Assembly (NCBI RefSeq): GCF_964340395.1
Contig: NC_135562.1
Location: forward strand, 11,018,134-11,082,133
DNA length: 64,000 nt
Reading direction: 5' to 3'
From: Glandiceps talaboti
Lineage: Eukaryota > Hemichordata > Enteropneusta > Spengelidae
The notes under the pieces were generated by a model. That model saw only the letters and a list, made by a program, of their open reading frames with translations, made no database searches and was not told the DNA's origin. Below are positions 28,315-40,930 of this stretch, piece after piece; position 1 is the first letter of the stretch; each line of letters begins with the position of its first letter. The position numbers were made by a program, and so were the translations under genes.

Positions 28315-28942
28315 ATTTTATATATGTCAAAATTTGATAATCTAAAAATGCCTATGATCTCAATCGTTCGTCTGGGCTCAGTATATGAATCACTACCAGA
28401 GAGCAGTCGATAAAACATTGCGTATACATTTTCTATTTATTGACACCATTGAACTCTATAACGATCAGAAGTACATAGCCGCCTCTACTCAGGTCATGAG
28501 ATTACTAATTTACTCTGGATAAAAAATCCACACATAAATCATCAGCTTTCGTTACACGTGTCATAAGGCGAAGAAGAAAAAACAATGGCCTCAGAAAATA
28601 GGGTAGGTAGGTCGGGATTTATTATTTTGTTTTTATTTTGTTAATTGTTTTTATTCTTGAAAAAATTGCTTCGATCCAAAAACAAAACAAGATGTTGGTC
28701 ATAATACCACTTCTGTGATAATTTGTATATACAGATGTCGCCGGGGAAAGAAAACAGATGTGCATAAAGGCCAAGAAGAGAAAGAATTTGTTATCTTTTT
28801 GTTTTAAATTGAATTTCATTTTACCTACTTTTATCATTTTGTATGATAGTCAATGTAGTGCACGTGATGCATGAGGGCCTCAATGGAAAGAAGTGTTTCA
28901 TTTACTTTAATACTGTAACACTTATTTGAGCAACCCTGAATA

Positions 28943-29245
28943 AATATATTATATTATATTATATTATATTATATTGTATTGTATTGTATTGTATTGTATT
29001 GTATTGTATTGTATTGTATTGTATTGTATTGTATTGTATTGTATTGTATTGTATTGTATTGTATTGTATCGTATCGTATCGTATCGTATCGCATCGCATC
29101 GCATCGCATCGTTTTGTATTGTATTGTATTGTATTGTATTGTAGTGTAGTGTAGTGTAGTGTAGTGTAGTGTAGTGTAGTGTATTATATTATATTATATT
29201 ATATCATATTATTATTATATTATATTATATTATATTATATTACTA
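28943..29245. repeat. Pentanucleotide array with ordered variant blocks
   Basis: About 60 units of 5 bp in runs of one variant after another: ATATT, GTATT, GTATC, GCATC, GTATT, GTAGT, ATATT. It sits within a diverged family-B element (28580-29330). Confidence 0.9.
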
Positions 29246-29399
29246 TTATTAATGGTTTTAAAAAATGCTTAGGGTCGGAGGCTTAAACTAACATCGGTCG
29301 GGTTTATCGGAAATACACAATTTTCTGAATTCAGTTTACATGATATATTTGTTGTTGTTTCTATTGTTCACTATTTGATTCTCTAACTCTTTATTTATC

Positions 29400-29640
29400 C
29401 AGCTTTGTTATTAGAGCAAGATACAGCTGGAAGGGTCAGCCATGTCCGCGTTGTAGCTGTTGTTACAAGAAAACTGAACGAATTTACAGAGAAATGAAAA
29501 CAAAATTAACAGTCAAGTTAAGTGTATCTCAACTATTACAGCTGCAATGTCAGCTGTGTGCTTTGAATGTGAATATAAACCGATTGGCTGTCTTTGCTGC
29601 AATCTCTTAGAAGGGGAACGAAACATGTAATAAGCGTCTT
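29400..29640 (+). repeat. Diverged repeat pair with 45115-45330
   Basis: Shared blocks are GTTACAAGAAAA/GTAAGAAAATTGG, AACAGTCAAGT/AATAGTCAAGT, GTGCTTTGAATG and AAACCGRTTG. The copies are old and gapped; the second lies at 45115-45330 in the same orientation. Confidence 0.4.
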
Positions 29641-29871
29641 GAGAAAAGGCAACTTTAGATCGTAGACGTTGGAGCAACACGATAACGAGTCTAAACCTAA
29701 CCGTGGCATCAAATCATCTCTTCACCCTGTCTAGTTCAATGAGAAATCATGAACTAAAAGCTCTTCATTCAAATGAGTTAAAACCCAACTGTTAGAATGA
29801 TGTATTTGGAAAGATAAACAAGGAGGCGGGAACACGTTTACAAATATATATTTGGGCATTAGTTCTAGACT

Positions 29872-30147
29872 CAAAAAATTGCGTGGTTCCGATTATGCTC
29901 AATTTTAGAGCAAGTGGGGGTAGTTAGATTTTTAAAAAAATTTCATACGTGAGTGTCTAGTTTAGGTAGTTACGTTTTCCGTTGTTTTCCGTATGATCTG
30001 TGCTATTGCCTTCTTCTCATCAGATGTACAGTCATTACAGATTGGAAGAACAGTTTGTCTTTTCAAGTTGACGTCAGTTTCCACATCCACTATTTCTCGC
30101 GAGACTTCGCAATTTTCGCGATTTTATTTTATTTTTTCTCGAATAGG
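29872..30147 (-). mobile_element. Harbinger-like MITE, family A, copy 4 (truncated)
   Basis: Carries the family blocks (TGCGTGGTTCCGATTATG, GTGAGTGTCTAGTT, GCGAGACTTCGC) but stops at TCTCGAATAG. The far TIR and about 100 bp are missing. Confidence 0.7.
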
Positions 30148-30149
30148 AT

Positions 30150-33010
30150 TGGGTAACTGCCCCCAATAAATACTTCTAACTTTTCACTGGGCATTTTGTG
30201 ATTGATTAACAAAGACATGATGTTAATGACTGTGTGAGTGGCTTCCGTTGAATTAAAAATAAACAGTTTATTTTAATACCAAGTTTGAGGTTTCATCTCA
30301 GGATTTCATTGAGCTAGATCATAGACCCTCCACCAAGTCTATGGCTAGACGTATTCAAAGCATTTAACAAAAGTTGAAATAACAGTATGTCTTTTTACTG
30401 TGCATGGTACAGACCCGAGAAGAGCGGCTGGACCATTTATTCAAGATGTGAGAAATGAACTCATACAAGTATCATAAATGCACACTAGTGCTATACGTAC
30501 GCAAACTTATCAAAAGTTGAAAGTAAAAGAGAGCACAAAATTACGTAACAGCCAACAAGCATTGAAGGAACTAGTCTAGTTCCTATACAGTATCGTTACG
30601 TATACCTGAAACCACAGTTGGCATCCAGAATTAAGCATTGAAGGAACCTACGTTAGACAGAAATAGACTAATATACCCTACTCCCAAGCGTGGTTTATAA
30701 ATAGAGTTAGTCTATTAATTCCCCGTTGCACTGATAATTGACATCGTAAAAAACATCCGTCGTTTCCTCTCATCTCGTCTACCATTAATTGTGAGTTAAG
30801 TGACTATAGTTGAAACCTCTAAGACAACTGACAAGAATGTGATAGTGATTGACCATCGGAAGCTAAATGTACTCTAATAAATGGACTAACAACAATTACT
30901 AGAAATGAAAAGGTTCATCATGTGAAAGAGGTAATAATCGTTAAAACAACGACCTCACATTATGCTAGATCCAAACAAACTGATCAAGATTCGGATATCT
31001 CAAGAGGTAATTTAGCTGTCATTTAGTAATGATGTTGTTAGCGCCCAAGCCAAGATTAATTAACGCCTACTAAACAAAGGAAGAGTTCGAGTCATTTTCT
31101 CGGCAACGAAGCTGATAACATTCCAGACCGTGATGCCATTTTTTTTGACGATGGTTATTATTAATTGTGTATTACTGTTACAGTGATTAATATAATATGA
31201 TGACGTATGTCTCAAAAAACAGTGTTCCTCACATTCAATTTAATAGCCGTAGGCTGATTTACATTTTTTTATACACAGAACAGGGTAGGCCAAAGTCTTT
31301 GCTGTTTTCTCAATATGCATAAATACAAAAGACGGTGTGTATGGAAACCCTCTTATCTCTAATTAAAAAGAGTTAATTTAACTGACGGGGTTTCAAAGGT
31401 TTACGTACATAGACAACATTTTGCTCTCGATCTTGCCTCATGTTGAGTGAATGTTCTGCCCTTCTGTGATTACTTTGCCGGGTCATTTTTATAACTAAAA
31501 TGGTTCAATATTCTTAGGGTCGGTCACGTGTTTCTTGAAGACCAGGAATTCAATTCAGGTTCTCGCATTAGTGAAGATTACACACTTTACTAATACGCTT
31601 TTGCTCAGGACCAACTTTTTGAATAGCTCTGCTAGACAGCTGTTTTGCTCACCCACATTGTAACCCTCATCCGAACTGTGCCTTTCACAATAGAAACATT
31701 GAACAATATTTTTACGGTTTGTACTGAGATTTAAGATCTACGCATTTTAATATAATCCGCCCATTTTATAACTACTTTCCTAGATCAGAAAATAAACAAG
31801 AAAAGGAAGAACCCCTTGTCCTTGGTAAATGTGAAGGGTTACATTGTATTTTCGTAAGCCAAAACATGTGTTTCCACGAACGCAACGAAAATAGTGAGTT
31901 TACGCATAGACCCTGGTGGAGGGTCTATGGTTTACGTTACTAGTATAGTGGTTATAGAAGCCGTAAAGAGGACACTGTTTTTGCGAAGATGTGGCTGATA
32001 AGAATGTATGGGTGGTTGGCTCTGAAATGAAACTCATCACGAATAAACAACTCGTTCTTCTGTATAATGAGATCATTCGATTTCCATCTACCCGACGGCG
32101 TTTTTATTTCCATGTGTTTATAAAGACTGGCTGATCCCGATATCGATTGACAGACATGAATGGCCTCTCCCCTCCCCTCCCCCTCCCCCTATAAAAAAAT
32201 CTTGCTACGTTATATATTACCCGGTCGTCCAACCCAGCTCCGATCTTGTCTATGCGATTTGACAAGATGACGGTTTCATACTACTTCATATCCCTAGTGT
32301 TACTCTTCAACTTATCATTTCTTCATTGAGGTCTAACTGAACAACTTTTTTTCCCATTGAACGAATCATGGGGTAGGAGAGAACAAGGTACAACAAAGCG
32401 ATCGAAAAATATAACAGTTGTATTTCTTGTAGCAAGTGAAATACCATTTGAAATCCACAAAAAAATTTGGGGGAAATTGAATTCAAACGAGTGATTTTGA
32501 GGTACGATAAAATTTATTGTATACCTTAATGATATAGGGACCTTATTTTATACAGTTTTATTTGGGAAGGGAGGAGTTGATAAGCGTTAGAGACATTGGA
32601 ATCCGTACATGAACCGTACAGCCCCCTTATACATGTGTAATACACCGCCATGCATAGACATATCGTGTGGTGCCATACATAAGAAGCTTCAAGTGGTTGT
32701 GCACGAGTTATATCTTGCGTCATCAGATATGAGAGACATCTTTCCTCTTAGCTTGTTACGTTACTATGTATATTTTTAAAGTTTATTTAAAAGCAAGGGA
32801 TAGGGGTACAACAAGGCAATACGACCTAAATCGAACGCCACAGACTTGTGGTCATCTTTTGGAGAGAAGTAGTCGTTACAACACATTGCAGCTGTTAGGG
32901 TACAGTCAATTTTTAGATCCTAATGAAGTACTAAAGATAATCAAGGGAATTCACATGTATTGTAAAAGCAATATTCATGTTTAATGGAGTGTAAAGATAA
33001 ATAAGAATGA
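30150..33010. other. Gene-free region
   Basis: No gene. A short perfect hairpin, CATAGACCCT with its complement, lies at 31905-31929; imperfect versions are at 30322-30346 and 20203-20236. Confidence 0.5.
31600..31700 (+). repeat. Interspersed ~95-bp repeat (three copies)
   Basis: 31600-31700, 36262-36362 and 44215-44305 share the block 'AGCTCTGCYAGACA' and a following TAACCYTCATCC-like stretch in the same orientation. Function and class unknown. Confidence 0.5.
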
Positions 33011-33014
33011 TCAA

Positions 33015-33250
33015 TAACGCACATTAAAGTAGTCGAATGCGGTAACAATAAAGGAGATCAATTAAAATTAAGCTTATGTCATCACTAAACGACGCCGTAT
33101 GTACATTTGTCCCTTATACATTGATGGAGATCTTTTTGTCTTTAACTGGTCATCCGTTAAGTAATGTTTCGACGCCATTTGTAAGACAACACAACAGTAC
33201 CTTTGACAAAGATACGTTCACTCAAAGTTACCATGGCAACAACTTAATTA
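33015..33250 (+). repeat. Interspersed repeat family C, copy 2
   Basis: Matches 13763-14030 through AAACGACGCCGTATGTACA, TTTTTGTCTTTAACTGGTCA and CCGTTAAG. The open frame over it (33076-33366) is not matched by conserved reading in the other copies. Confidence 0.6.
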
Positions 33251-33574
33251 AGACCTCAGATTATTATAGAATATTATATAGTGGTCTGAGTTATGACAAA
33301 CCAGTAATGTTGTCTATTTCCAATCATGAAAACAGCAAATGGTTTTATGAAATATGTAAAGCCTAAAGTCAATTTCTTGCCGTCCAAGTTTCATAGACTG
33401 TTTGTCATGCTGATTGACTGATCGCGATCGGGATAAATGGAGAGAGTGATAATGCAAATCAAGCATTCCACCACACGTGTCAAAATGTGAATTGCAGCTT
33501 AAACTTGTTTCCTATACTTTCCGTCAATGTCGACCTCATCAAATTGTTGTTTGCTATGTAGGGGTGGTTGTAAA

Positions 33575-34002
33575 GTGGTGATGGTTGTGATAGTGGTGGA
33601 GGTGGTGGTGGTGGTGGTGGTGGTGGTGGTGGTGGGAGTTAATGTGGTGATGGTGGTGGTGGTGATGGTGGTGATGGTAGTTGTGGAGTGATGGTTGTGA
33701 TAGTGGTGGTGGTAGTTAATGTGGTGATGATAATGATGGTGGTGGTGATGGTGGTGGTGGTGGTGATGATAGTTATGGGGTGATGGTTGTGATAGTGGTG
33801 GTGGTAGTTAATGTGGTGGTGATGGTGGTGATGGTAGTTGTGGGGTGATGATGGCGGTGGTGGTGATGGTGGTGGTGGTGGTGGTGGTGGTGATGGCAGT
33901 ACTGGTGGTGGTGGTGGTGGTGGTGGTGGGGGTGGTGGTGGTGGTAGTGGTGGTGGTGGTGGTGGTGGTGGTGGTGGTGGTGGTGGTGGTGGTGGTGGTA
34001 AT
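33575..34002. repeat. (GGT)n trinucleotide array
   Basis: About 430 bp of GGT with interspersed GAT/AGT variants and a partly repeated longer block (GTGATAGTGGTGG..., 33586, 33696, 33789). Poly-His, poly-Thr, poly-Gly and poly-Val ORFs over it are artefacts. Confidence 0.95.
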
Positions 34003-34379
34003 CATTGTCATCGTGGTAGTTTTGAGATGTAAAAGAAGTAAATGAAGACAATTACATTTGAAGTAAAACGAACACAATATACAGAATGTATTGTAATGAA
34101 TTCAATTTGCATTTTTGATAGACTTGTTTTCTCTGGAATAGGATTTAAAAGGAATTGACAAAAGTTACTTTGGATTTTGTCACATTTTTATCTTTTTCGA
34201 ATGTAAATACATGTTTAGGGTCGGCGGCTTAAACTAGGAGCGGTCGGGTTACTGGAAACACACATTTCTTTTATTTGGCCTCAGGATTAAATACAATAGA
34301 CAAGAGTACGTACATATGGCAACATAGATTTTACATCGCTCGATAGTGTATAAAAAAAAGCCATTCACTGTCAAGTGCC

Positions 34380-34470
34380 AATTCAAAGAAGGAACACATT
34401 GAAAATACTCAATGGTTTGTACACAATGCGATAAAGGGTGTTTATATATCGGGTTGACGTTTATTCAAAT
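34380..34470 (+). repeat. Direct repeat pair with 40110-40205
   Basis: Shared: ATTCAAAGAAG, ACACATTGAAAATACT, ACACAATG and GATAAAGG. About 90 bp. Confidence 0.55.
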
Positions 34471-35886
34471 TCGGTTCCAGATTCGTAGATGTAGTGACTT
34501 AAAGTAGAGGAAATCGTTCTGACACATGGTAGTAAGGATTGGGAAAAAAATAGCCCCAACAAGAGATTAAAACAGAACATCTAGAAATCACAGTCGCAAA
34601 GTTTTGCCAAAGGGTTGAAACTACGTATGGAAACTCATTAAGTCCTCAGCGGTCCTTTCATTCACAATAATGATATCAAAGCAAACAGATGGTTAGTGGT
34701 CTTTCTCTTTTCAATGGCTGATTTCACTGCCATCTCAAGCCAAGCCAAGCCAAGCCACACAATATAAAGCCAAGCCAAGCGAAGTCACTGCACATCAAGA
34801 AAGCAACGCAATTGTAATCCAATTTTAGTAAGTAAGTTTATTCAACCTGCAAAGGGGACGCCGCCCACATTCAACAAACAAAGAAAGTAAAATTTCAAAG
34901 GTTATTTTGAGAGAGCACATGATAAAATACAAAGAACTTGAACTTTGCAAAGATTACCAATAAACATAGTCTTATACACATACATTTAAATAGCCATTCG
35001 TGATACGACATATGGATTTCCTGAGGAAAGCAAGAATACTGCTTTTTCTTGTGTTAGATATTCCATGAATTGGCAAATTCACTCCACACCTAGACGCCAG
35101 AGGATAGCTGACGTTGCCACTGTAATGTAACCATGGCGAATAGACAATGTGTTGTGTCAGAAAAGAAACTAGGATATCTTCAGATATGGAAACCCTATGT
35201 AAAGTTTGGTCGTTTTCTATGTCTTGTATATCAAATACTTTTTCACGTCATGGTCCACTGTCGTAAAACCACATACTCCTTTACGGCACCGTCTGAAACA
35301 CATCGTGGGGGGGGGGGGGGGGGGGTTGTATTTGTCGTGTCCGCTGAAGAATCTGCCCAGGCTTGCGTTCATAATGTTGTCAACTCCATATTTGATAGAG
35401 ATGTAAAATACGTGCGTAAAATTAGTTGAGAAATCAGGATCAAATCACTCGTATTTGCCTAGATAACATTGAAATACTTTTGTCACATCCAAGATATTGT
35501 CTTAGCTTTTTAAAAAATAGGGATTTAGTTTACATGGGATTTTTACACACATCGGAATATCAACAGACTGTAACATGTCTATGTGTCCTAGAATGTAATC
35601 TCTAGAGGGCGATCATATCTCATAAAGTCATAAAGAACCTTGAAGAGTTATATAACACCGGTATTCCGAATCTAGGCCTGCACTTTAGCATGACGTCATT
35701 CCGTCATCTGGGAAAATAAAGAACACGGTGTAAGGCGAGATTGTGATATTCCATTCAGTTAACATTCAGTATGGATCTAATCAAATCACATGTGCAGCAC
35801 TTTTGACCTACTCAATTCTCAAACGTCAATTTTAAAGGACTATATTTCAATCCTTGGGTCATCGTATTAGTGCTGTCCTACCAGTA

Positions 35887-36232
35887 ATAGGCCAATTTTG
35901 AAATTTAAAAAAATAGTGTGGTTCCGACAACCCGACCGACCTCGGTTTAAGCCCCCAAACCTAAACATTTTTGGCATTGGTAAAAAGGTAAAATTATGAC
36001 AATTTTTTTACTTCTATTTCCTTGTACTCCTTCATACTTTTACCTCATCTATGGTAACTTTTTAAAAAAAATCGTATTCCAGAGAAAAAAAACAGGTCTT
36101 TTAAAACTATAACTATAACAGTACTGTACGACTATCTTATCTTGGGGTCGAAGTAATCTTTTAAAGATAAAAATAAACTTCTGACCTACCTACCATATTT
36201 TCTGAAGTCATGTTATCGGAAACACTTTTTTT
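35887..36232 (+). mobile_element. MITE related to family A (family B)
   Basis: Starts GGCCAATTTTG and carries GTGTGGTTCCGACAACCCGA. The far end has GTTATCGGAAACACTTTT and TTTTGCC, an inverted counterpart. It shares the 'GGTTCCG...ACCCGACC' core with family A but has a different interior. Partial relatives lie at 24205-24275, 28580-29330 and 34205-34290. Confidence 0.55.
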
Positions 36233-36479
36233 TTAAATTTTGCCTAAGGATTACATAGGAACATTCTTTGGTTCTGAACCAGCTTTTTCTACAGCTCTGC
36301 CAGACAAGCTTTTGCTCCTAGATTTTAACCTCAAATCGGTCTTTAAGCTCATTCACCCATGAACAGAGTTTACCTCTGTCATTCTGTGTCACCATCAAGT
36401 TGACAATTTTTGTAGTACTTACGGTATGTCAAATGGTTTCTGAGTCGACACAGCTAAAACTTGAATCCATAAACGTCTG

Positions 36480-36720
36480 TTTCAGGATTGACCTGCCACA
36501 GGTATGCAACAGGACTGACACAGGCCTGGTGAAACTGGTATGCCACACGCCTGATTGAACAGATATGCCACAGTCCTGACAAGACAGGTCTGTCACAGGT
36601 CTGACCGGTCAGGCCTGCCACATCCCTGACCCATCAGACCTGCCACAGGCCTGAATCCATTCCCCTGCACAGGCTCTAGTTATCTGATGGTCGATCAGGC
36701 CTGTCACAGTCCTGATTCAG
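36480..36720. repeat. Degenerate ~25-bp minisatellite
   Basis: About nine loose units built on CAGGCCTGCCACAGGCCTGA. Unit length and sequence vary, so the array is old. Confidence 0.7.
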
Positions 36721-36779
36721 ACCTTAGCTGTGATATTCTCGTCATCACACGATATTGCATCGTCTAGATACTGTTCGTG

Positions 36780-37050
36780 GCATCGAATCTCAAGATCTCT
36801 TTTTAAGTCTACCTGTAGTCCTGAGATGAAATTTCACATTCAAATAATACAGCCATTAACATCATGTCTTCAAATTCGTTAATCAATTGCAGAATTCTGC
36901 CCACTAAATAAGTTGGTGTTTATTGGGGGCAGTTACGTGATGTCCAAATCTAGTATATGGTATATTTGTCACATGGTTTATCAGACCAAGATCCATTGTT
37001 TGCATCATTGTAGCAGTTCAGGATTTACACATTTGCATAAATAACTTTTA
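36780..37050 (+). repeat. Interspersed repeat family D, copy 2
   Basis: Counterpart of 20455-20750 in the same orientation. A 25-bp palindrome with CAGATAACTAAC and its complement follows at 37066-37092. Confidence 0.6.
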
Positions 37051-37235
37051 GGTATACAATAGACCACAGATAACTAACAGTTAGTTATCTGTGAATAGAA
37101 ACACAGTTCATGATATCGCAATTGGCTGATAGCGTGAAGAGGTTATTCGGTACCAGGGATAGCATTTAGACGAGATTTGACAGGAAAGACAATCACGTGC
37201 AAAGTTACAGAACAGTGGTAACACATACAACTGTA

Positions 37236-37452
37236 GACTGTCGACAGTCGTTCGTGCCTTTTTACTACGTTTTATCTAAAACTAAAGTCGCTCCAATCCG
37301 GAGCAATGCTGTAACCACATATTGATCAGCGAATGCTGGAGGCAATCGCAGTTCATATCAGTACGCATTAGTATTCAGTGCTACGGAGCGAGGCGACGAC
37401 TTTGATTTAGATGAAACGTAGCAAAAAAAGGCACGAACGACTGTCGACAGTC
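37236..37452. mobile_element. 217-bp MITE with TA target duplication
   Basis: Inverted ends of about 55 bp, GACTGTCGACAGTCGTTCGT at each end, flanked by TA on both sides. The TA duplication fits a Tc1/mariner-type transposase. The outermost GACTGTCGACAGTC is itself a palindrome. No coding capacity. Confidence 0.8.
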
Positions 37453-38450
37453 TAGTACAACTGTACGTAGAAGACATGTATATGATGTAGTGAAAAGACC
37501 ACGTTGGCATCCAGGCTACAAATGTATGTTACAATCTCAGATTCCTATCTCATTAAGCTGGGATATAATCGTCAGTAACACCCCATTACACAAATAATTA
37601 ACCTAATAAAGACATCCACACACTTAATCACCTCATATACGATTAACAGTGGCTTAATTGAGTGTCATTCGATCCTCCGAGAAAACTGCTTAATTTCACA
37701 CTGAGAGTAAAGGTATCACAGCCACATAATAGGTTCATATGTGAAAACTAATTACTCTGGAAGCAACTTTATTTGTTAATTTACCGAAGTAGGCTTAGTT
37801 TTATTGCTTACTATAGTAAGAGTCAGTGTTATTTGCCGGACGGTGAAACGATTTCTCACACGGGAAAAAATTCCCACGGAAACATTTCCCTATTTTCACA
37901 CCTCGAGTAGGTTTATTTCATCCTTGTTATTACAATGCCTTGTCTAATTCCGGATGTTGTGGGTTAAAATACACCCTCAAGGTTTTTGTGATCCACATAC
38001 ATATTTATAAACCTTCAACAACGTACCTGGTCACAGTTTCTGACGCTACTTTGAGTGTCAGTGGATTGATAGGTAGAGGCCGGAGATTCTCCTTGTTTTG
38101 GATCTTTGCATTGTGGAGGACTCATGCTGTATCAGTAACATCGGCCATCAAATGTACTGCCCCGCTATCATAATTCAACTTTTGTTGAAAATTTCAACCC
38201 TGTTTGTAAAGGCTATTTTTTTTCAATGTATGCTAGTATTGTCTTGTAAAGGAATTTCTATGCGTTAAACAGTCAAGTTTCTGAGTCAGAGGACTTCAAT
38301 AGGCTTGTAAAGAATAGCGTGTGAGTCATCGTGTATTTAGAATTTAGTGATGGAGATCATCGTGTTTTGGTTGTTTACAGAGAATGGAGATAATTTGGTG
38401 TATCGACCCCCCCCCCATAGAAAGATTACCATTCTCTTATATGTTATACA

Positions 38451-38764
38451 ACTGCCGACATCAGACCGTGAATAAACAGAACCTGATACAAACACGGAAA
38501 GTACACACCATGGTTTAATAAGAACAGTTTTATGGCCTCCTTACATGTACATGATCGAAATGCTAGGGGAACTAGAAAAATGTGTTTGTGAAGTGAACTA
38601 TTACGTAAAGTGGCCATAAAATTAACTGTTCATATCAAATGATGGAAGGTAATACAAGTTTCTGTACTTCCAACACGGTGTGCCAAGTGTTATTAATCCA
38701 ATTCATTTGTTTACTTTCCCTGTTTGCAACAGGTTCCGTTCGTCCACGGTCTGATATCGGCAGT
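38451..38764. mobile_element. 314-bp TIR element
   Basis: Ends are inverted copies of ACTGCCGAYATCAGACCGTG. An internal stem pairs the GGCCATAAA region with its complement. A related copy without clean ends lies at 55005-55268 in POFUT1 intron 5. Non-coding. Confidence 0.7.
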
Positions 38765-38859
38765 ATGCGTTTTGCTGCATTTGAAAGTACATATTCTAGG
38801 GTAAATAGATGACACAGGTTGACACGTCAGGCTGAACGCCAGGTACGGCGAAAAATGGT

Positions 38860-39336
38860 ACTTCGGGGGGCTTAAACCTCCTTGGACGGACCACGATAGG
38901 CATAAACTAACACTTTTGTTGTCCAGTGTGGTAGATTACACGAGTAGGTGACAGTTGGTGATAGCAGTGCTTCACGGTTATGCCATGGTGAGCGTGCATT
39001 CTCACTAGCAGCACCAGTCTTATGGAACAGTATGCCACTTGAACTTCGTTCCTCGTCAACTGTCCATAAATATTGTTTTTGTAAATTTTTCATTACACGC
39101 AAAATCAATGCACATTTCATTATATATGTATCAGTATATATATGACAATAAAACACATATCGCATATCACATATCACAAATTCAAGAAGGACATTAAGAC
39201 ACAACTTTCTCTAACTTTTGATATTGATCTACTATTGTTCCTGTGCAGCGCCATAAAACATTACGTCATATTGGATTTCGGCGCTATACACATTCGATTG
39301 ATTGATCAGTTGGTTGGTTGGTTGGCTGACTGGCTG
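38860..39336 (+). mobile_element. 3' end of a CR1/RTE-like LINE with (GATT)n tail
   Basis: The plus strand encodes GERAFSLAAPVLWNSMPLEL (about 38970-39030), followed after a break by FKKDIKTQLS (39181 on). This is the well-known C-terminal tail of many CR1-like reverse transcriptases. A short 3' UTR (GGCGCTATACACATTCGATT) leads into (GATT)n, a usual tail of such LINEs. Everything upstream is missing (5' truncation). Confidence 0.8.
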
Positions 39337-39361
39337 ATTGATTGATTGATTGATTGATTGA

Positions 39362-39640
39362 TTATAATAATAATCTTTATTTATACTAGATAGTTCTTTA
39401 AGTATATAAACACTTGTCTCCCAAGAAGTCCAGTGAGGGCCATCCCTCATGGGTTCAGTGTTAATGCAGGAGGAAACCAGAGTACCCGAGGAAAACTTGT
39501 GTTGTTCGGTAGAGTCAAACTGAACGACACTCTTCTTACTTACAGCGTGGTAAATTTAATCAAACCCTGAATGAGGTTCGACCCAGACCGCAGTGGTAAG
39601 AGGCAAGTGGTTTAACCACTCGGCCACCGACAACCCTAAA
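39362..39640 (-). mobile_element. tRNA-derived SINE inserted in a LINE tail
   Basis: On the minus strand the 5' head resembles a Leu/Ser-type tRNA: A box TGGCCGAGTGG (39616-39626) and a B-box-like GGGTCGAACCTC (39573-39584). A conserved-looking central domain (TTTTCCTCGGGTACTCTGG) follows, then an ATT-rich tail. TTGATTGATTGA lies on both sides, so it inserted into the (GATT)n tail of the LINE to its left. It is not a functional tRNA gene. Confidence 0.75.
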
Positions 39641-40930
39641 TTGATTGATTGACAGTGGAGGGGAAAACATTTTTCCCCCATCCACTGTCTATAGTATAGT
39701 TCTATGCGAATACTAAGTATAATCTCCCTGTAATCAAGATAGTATAAATACTGGAAGTCAACCCAAACTGTATCCTGAAAGTCTGTAAGAAAAAAAATGA
39801 ACGCTGTGCGTGTAATTCCACCAAAGTCTTATAGAAACATGACGTTGCAATGGTAGTTTCCTTCTGACGAGCCAGCGCACCTTACTACTGAAACAACGAA
39901 ATATGAATGGAGGTACGTTTCGGACGGTGCCGTAAAGAGGCTCCTTTTACAAGTTTCAGTTCGTTACTATCTTCAACTGAAAGCTGGCTGTCCATATTCG
40001 TATTTACGTTAAAATCTCATTGTTTAGCGTATCCAATTGTACTCTGATATATATATGTGTAAGTCTTATGTGTTCGCTTGCATTTTTTTACTACTTAAAT
40101 GCCCGCGTGAATTCAAAGAAGAGACACATTGAAAATACTATAATGGACATACACAATGTGATAAAGGATGTCTTTGTATCGGCTTGGAGTTTATTCACTT
40201 TATATTACAGCTTTGTCACGGGTGTCTATTTAAAGCTTGTGAATGTGACCATAGAATGGATATGCCTTGGGCACCAATTTCACTCAATATTCAACTATTT
40301 CAAAAGTTGTTTGTGTTGAAAGTTAACTCGTTCCCGGTCCTTTTGAAATGATACAAGACATTTTGGGGGTTCTGTCTTGTTTTGAAAGAAATCGGCAAAT
40401 CTTTTATTTCCCCTTAGAGTTAACACACTATTCGAAGGTTAAGTTTAATAGATTCTAAAATGGCTTAAGTTTGACATCATTTTAACATCTATTTTATTAT
40501 TATTTCTTTCATTCAGGCCACCAAGATGTCCCATAAAATATTTAAAAAAACATACAAACACAAAGAAAGAGACAGATAAAATAATATTAAACTAGCAACT
40601 ATCTTGTACTATACATGACAATCCTATACTTTCTCCAAAAGTTTGAACAAAAGTATGCATCAGAGTCTATGCAGACTCGAATTAAAGTATTGTGGCTCTC
40701 AACAATACGTCTGTTAAATGTATACAGCAACTTTCGGTGGAGCGATGAAAAATTCAAAATATCACTGGTTACATAGATATTACTAATGCTGACTGCACTT
40801 CTTAGGTCAAATACTAATCGCATTGTGTTATTATATGCCACTTTTAAAGTATGCATCATCCTAGTACTATAGTTACACCAAACATTTAAACAATATACAT
40901 TGTATAAAAAACTTCTAAAAAGTGTACATT

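Noticed and set aside
33773-34077. Poly-His, poly-Thr, poly-Gly and poly-Val ORFs
   Set aside because: They are frame readings of a (GGT)n array on either strand.
38872-39204. 110-codon minus-strand ORF
   Set aside because: Antisense shadow of the CR1-like LINE C-terminal sequence on the plus strand.
39573-39640. tRNA-Leu/Ser gene
   Set aside because: The head has A- and B-box-like blocks but no proper acceptor stem or full cloverleaf, and it is joined to a SINE body and tail.
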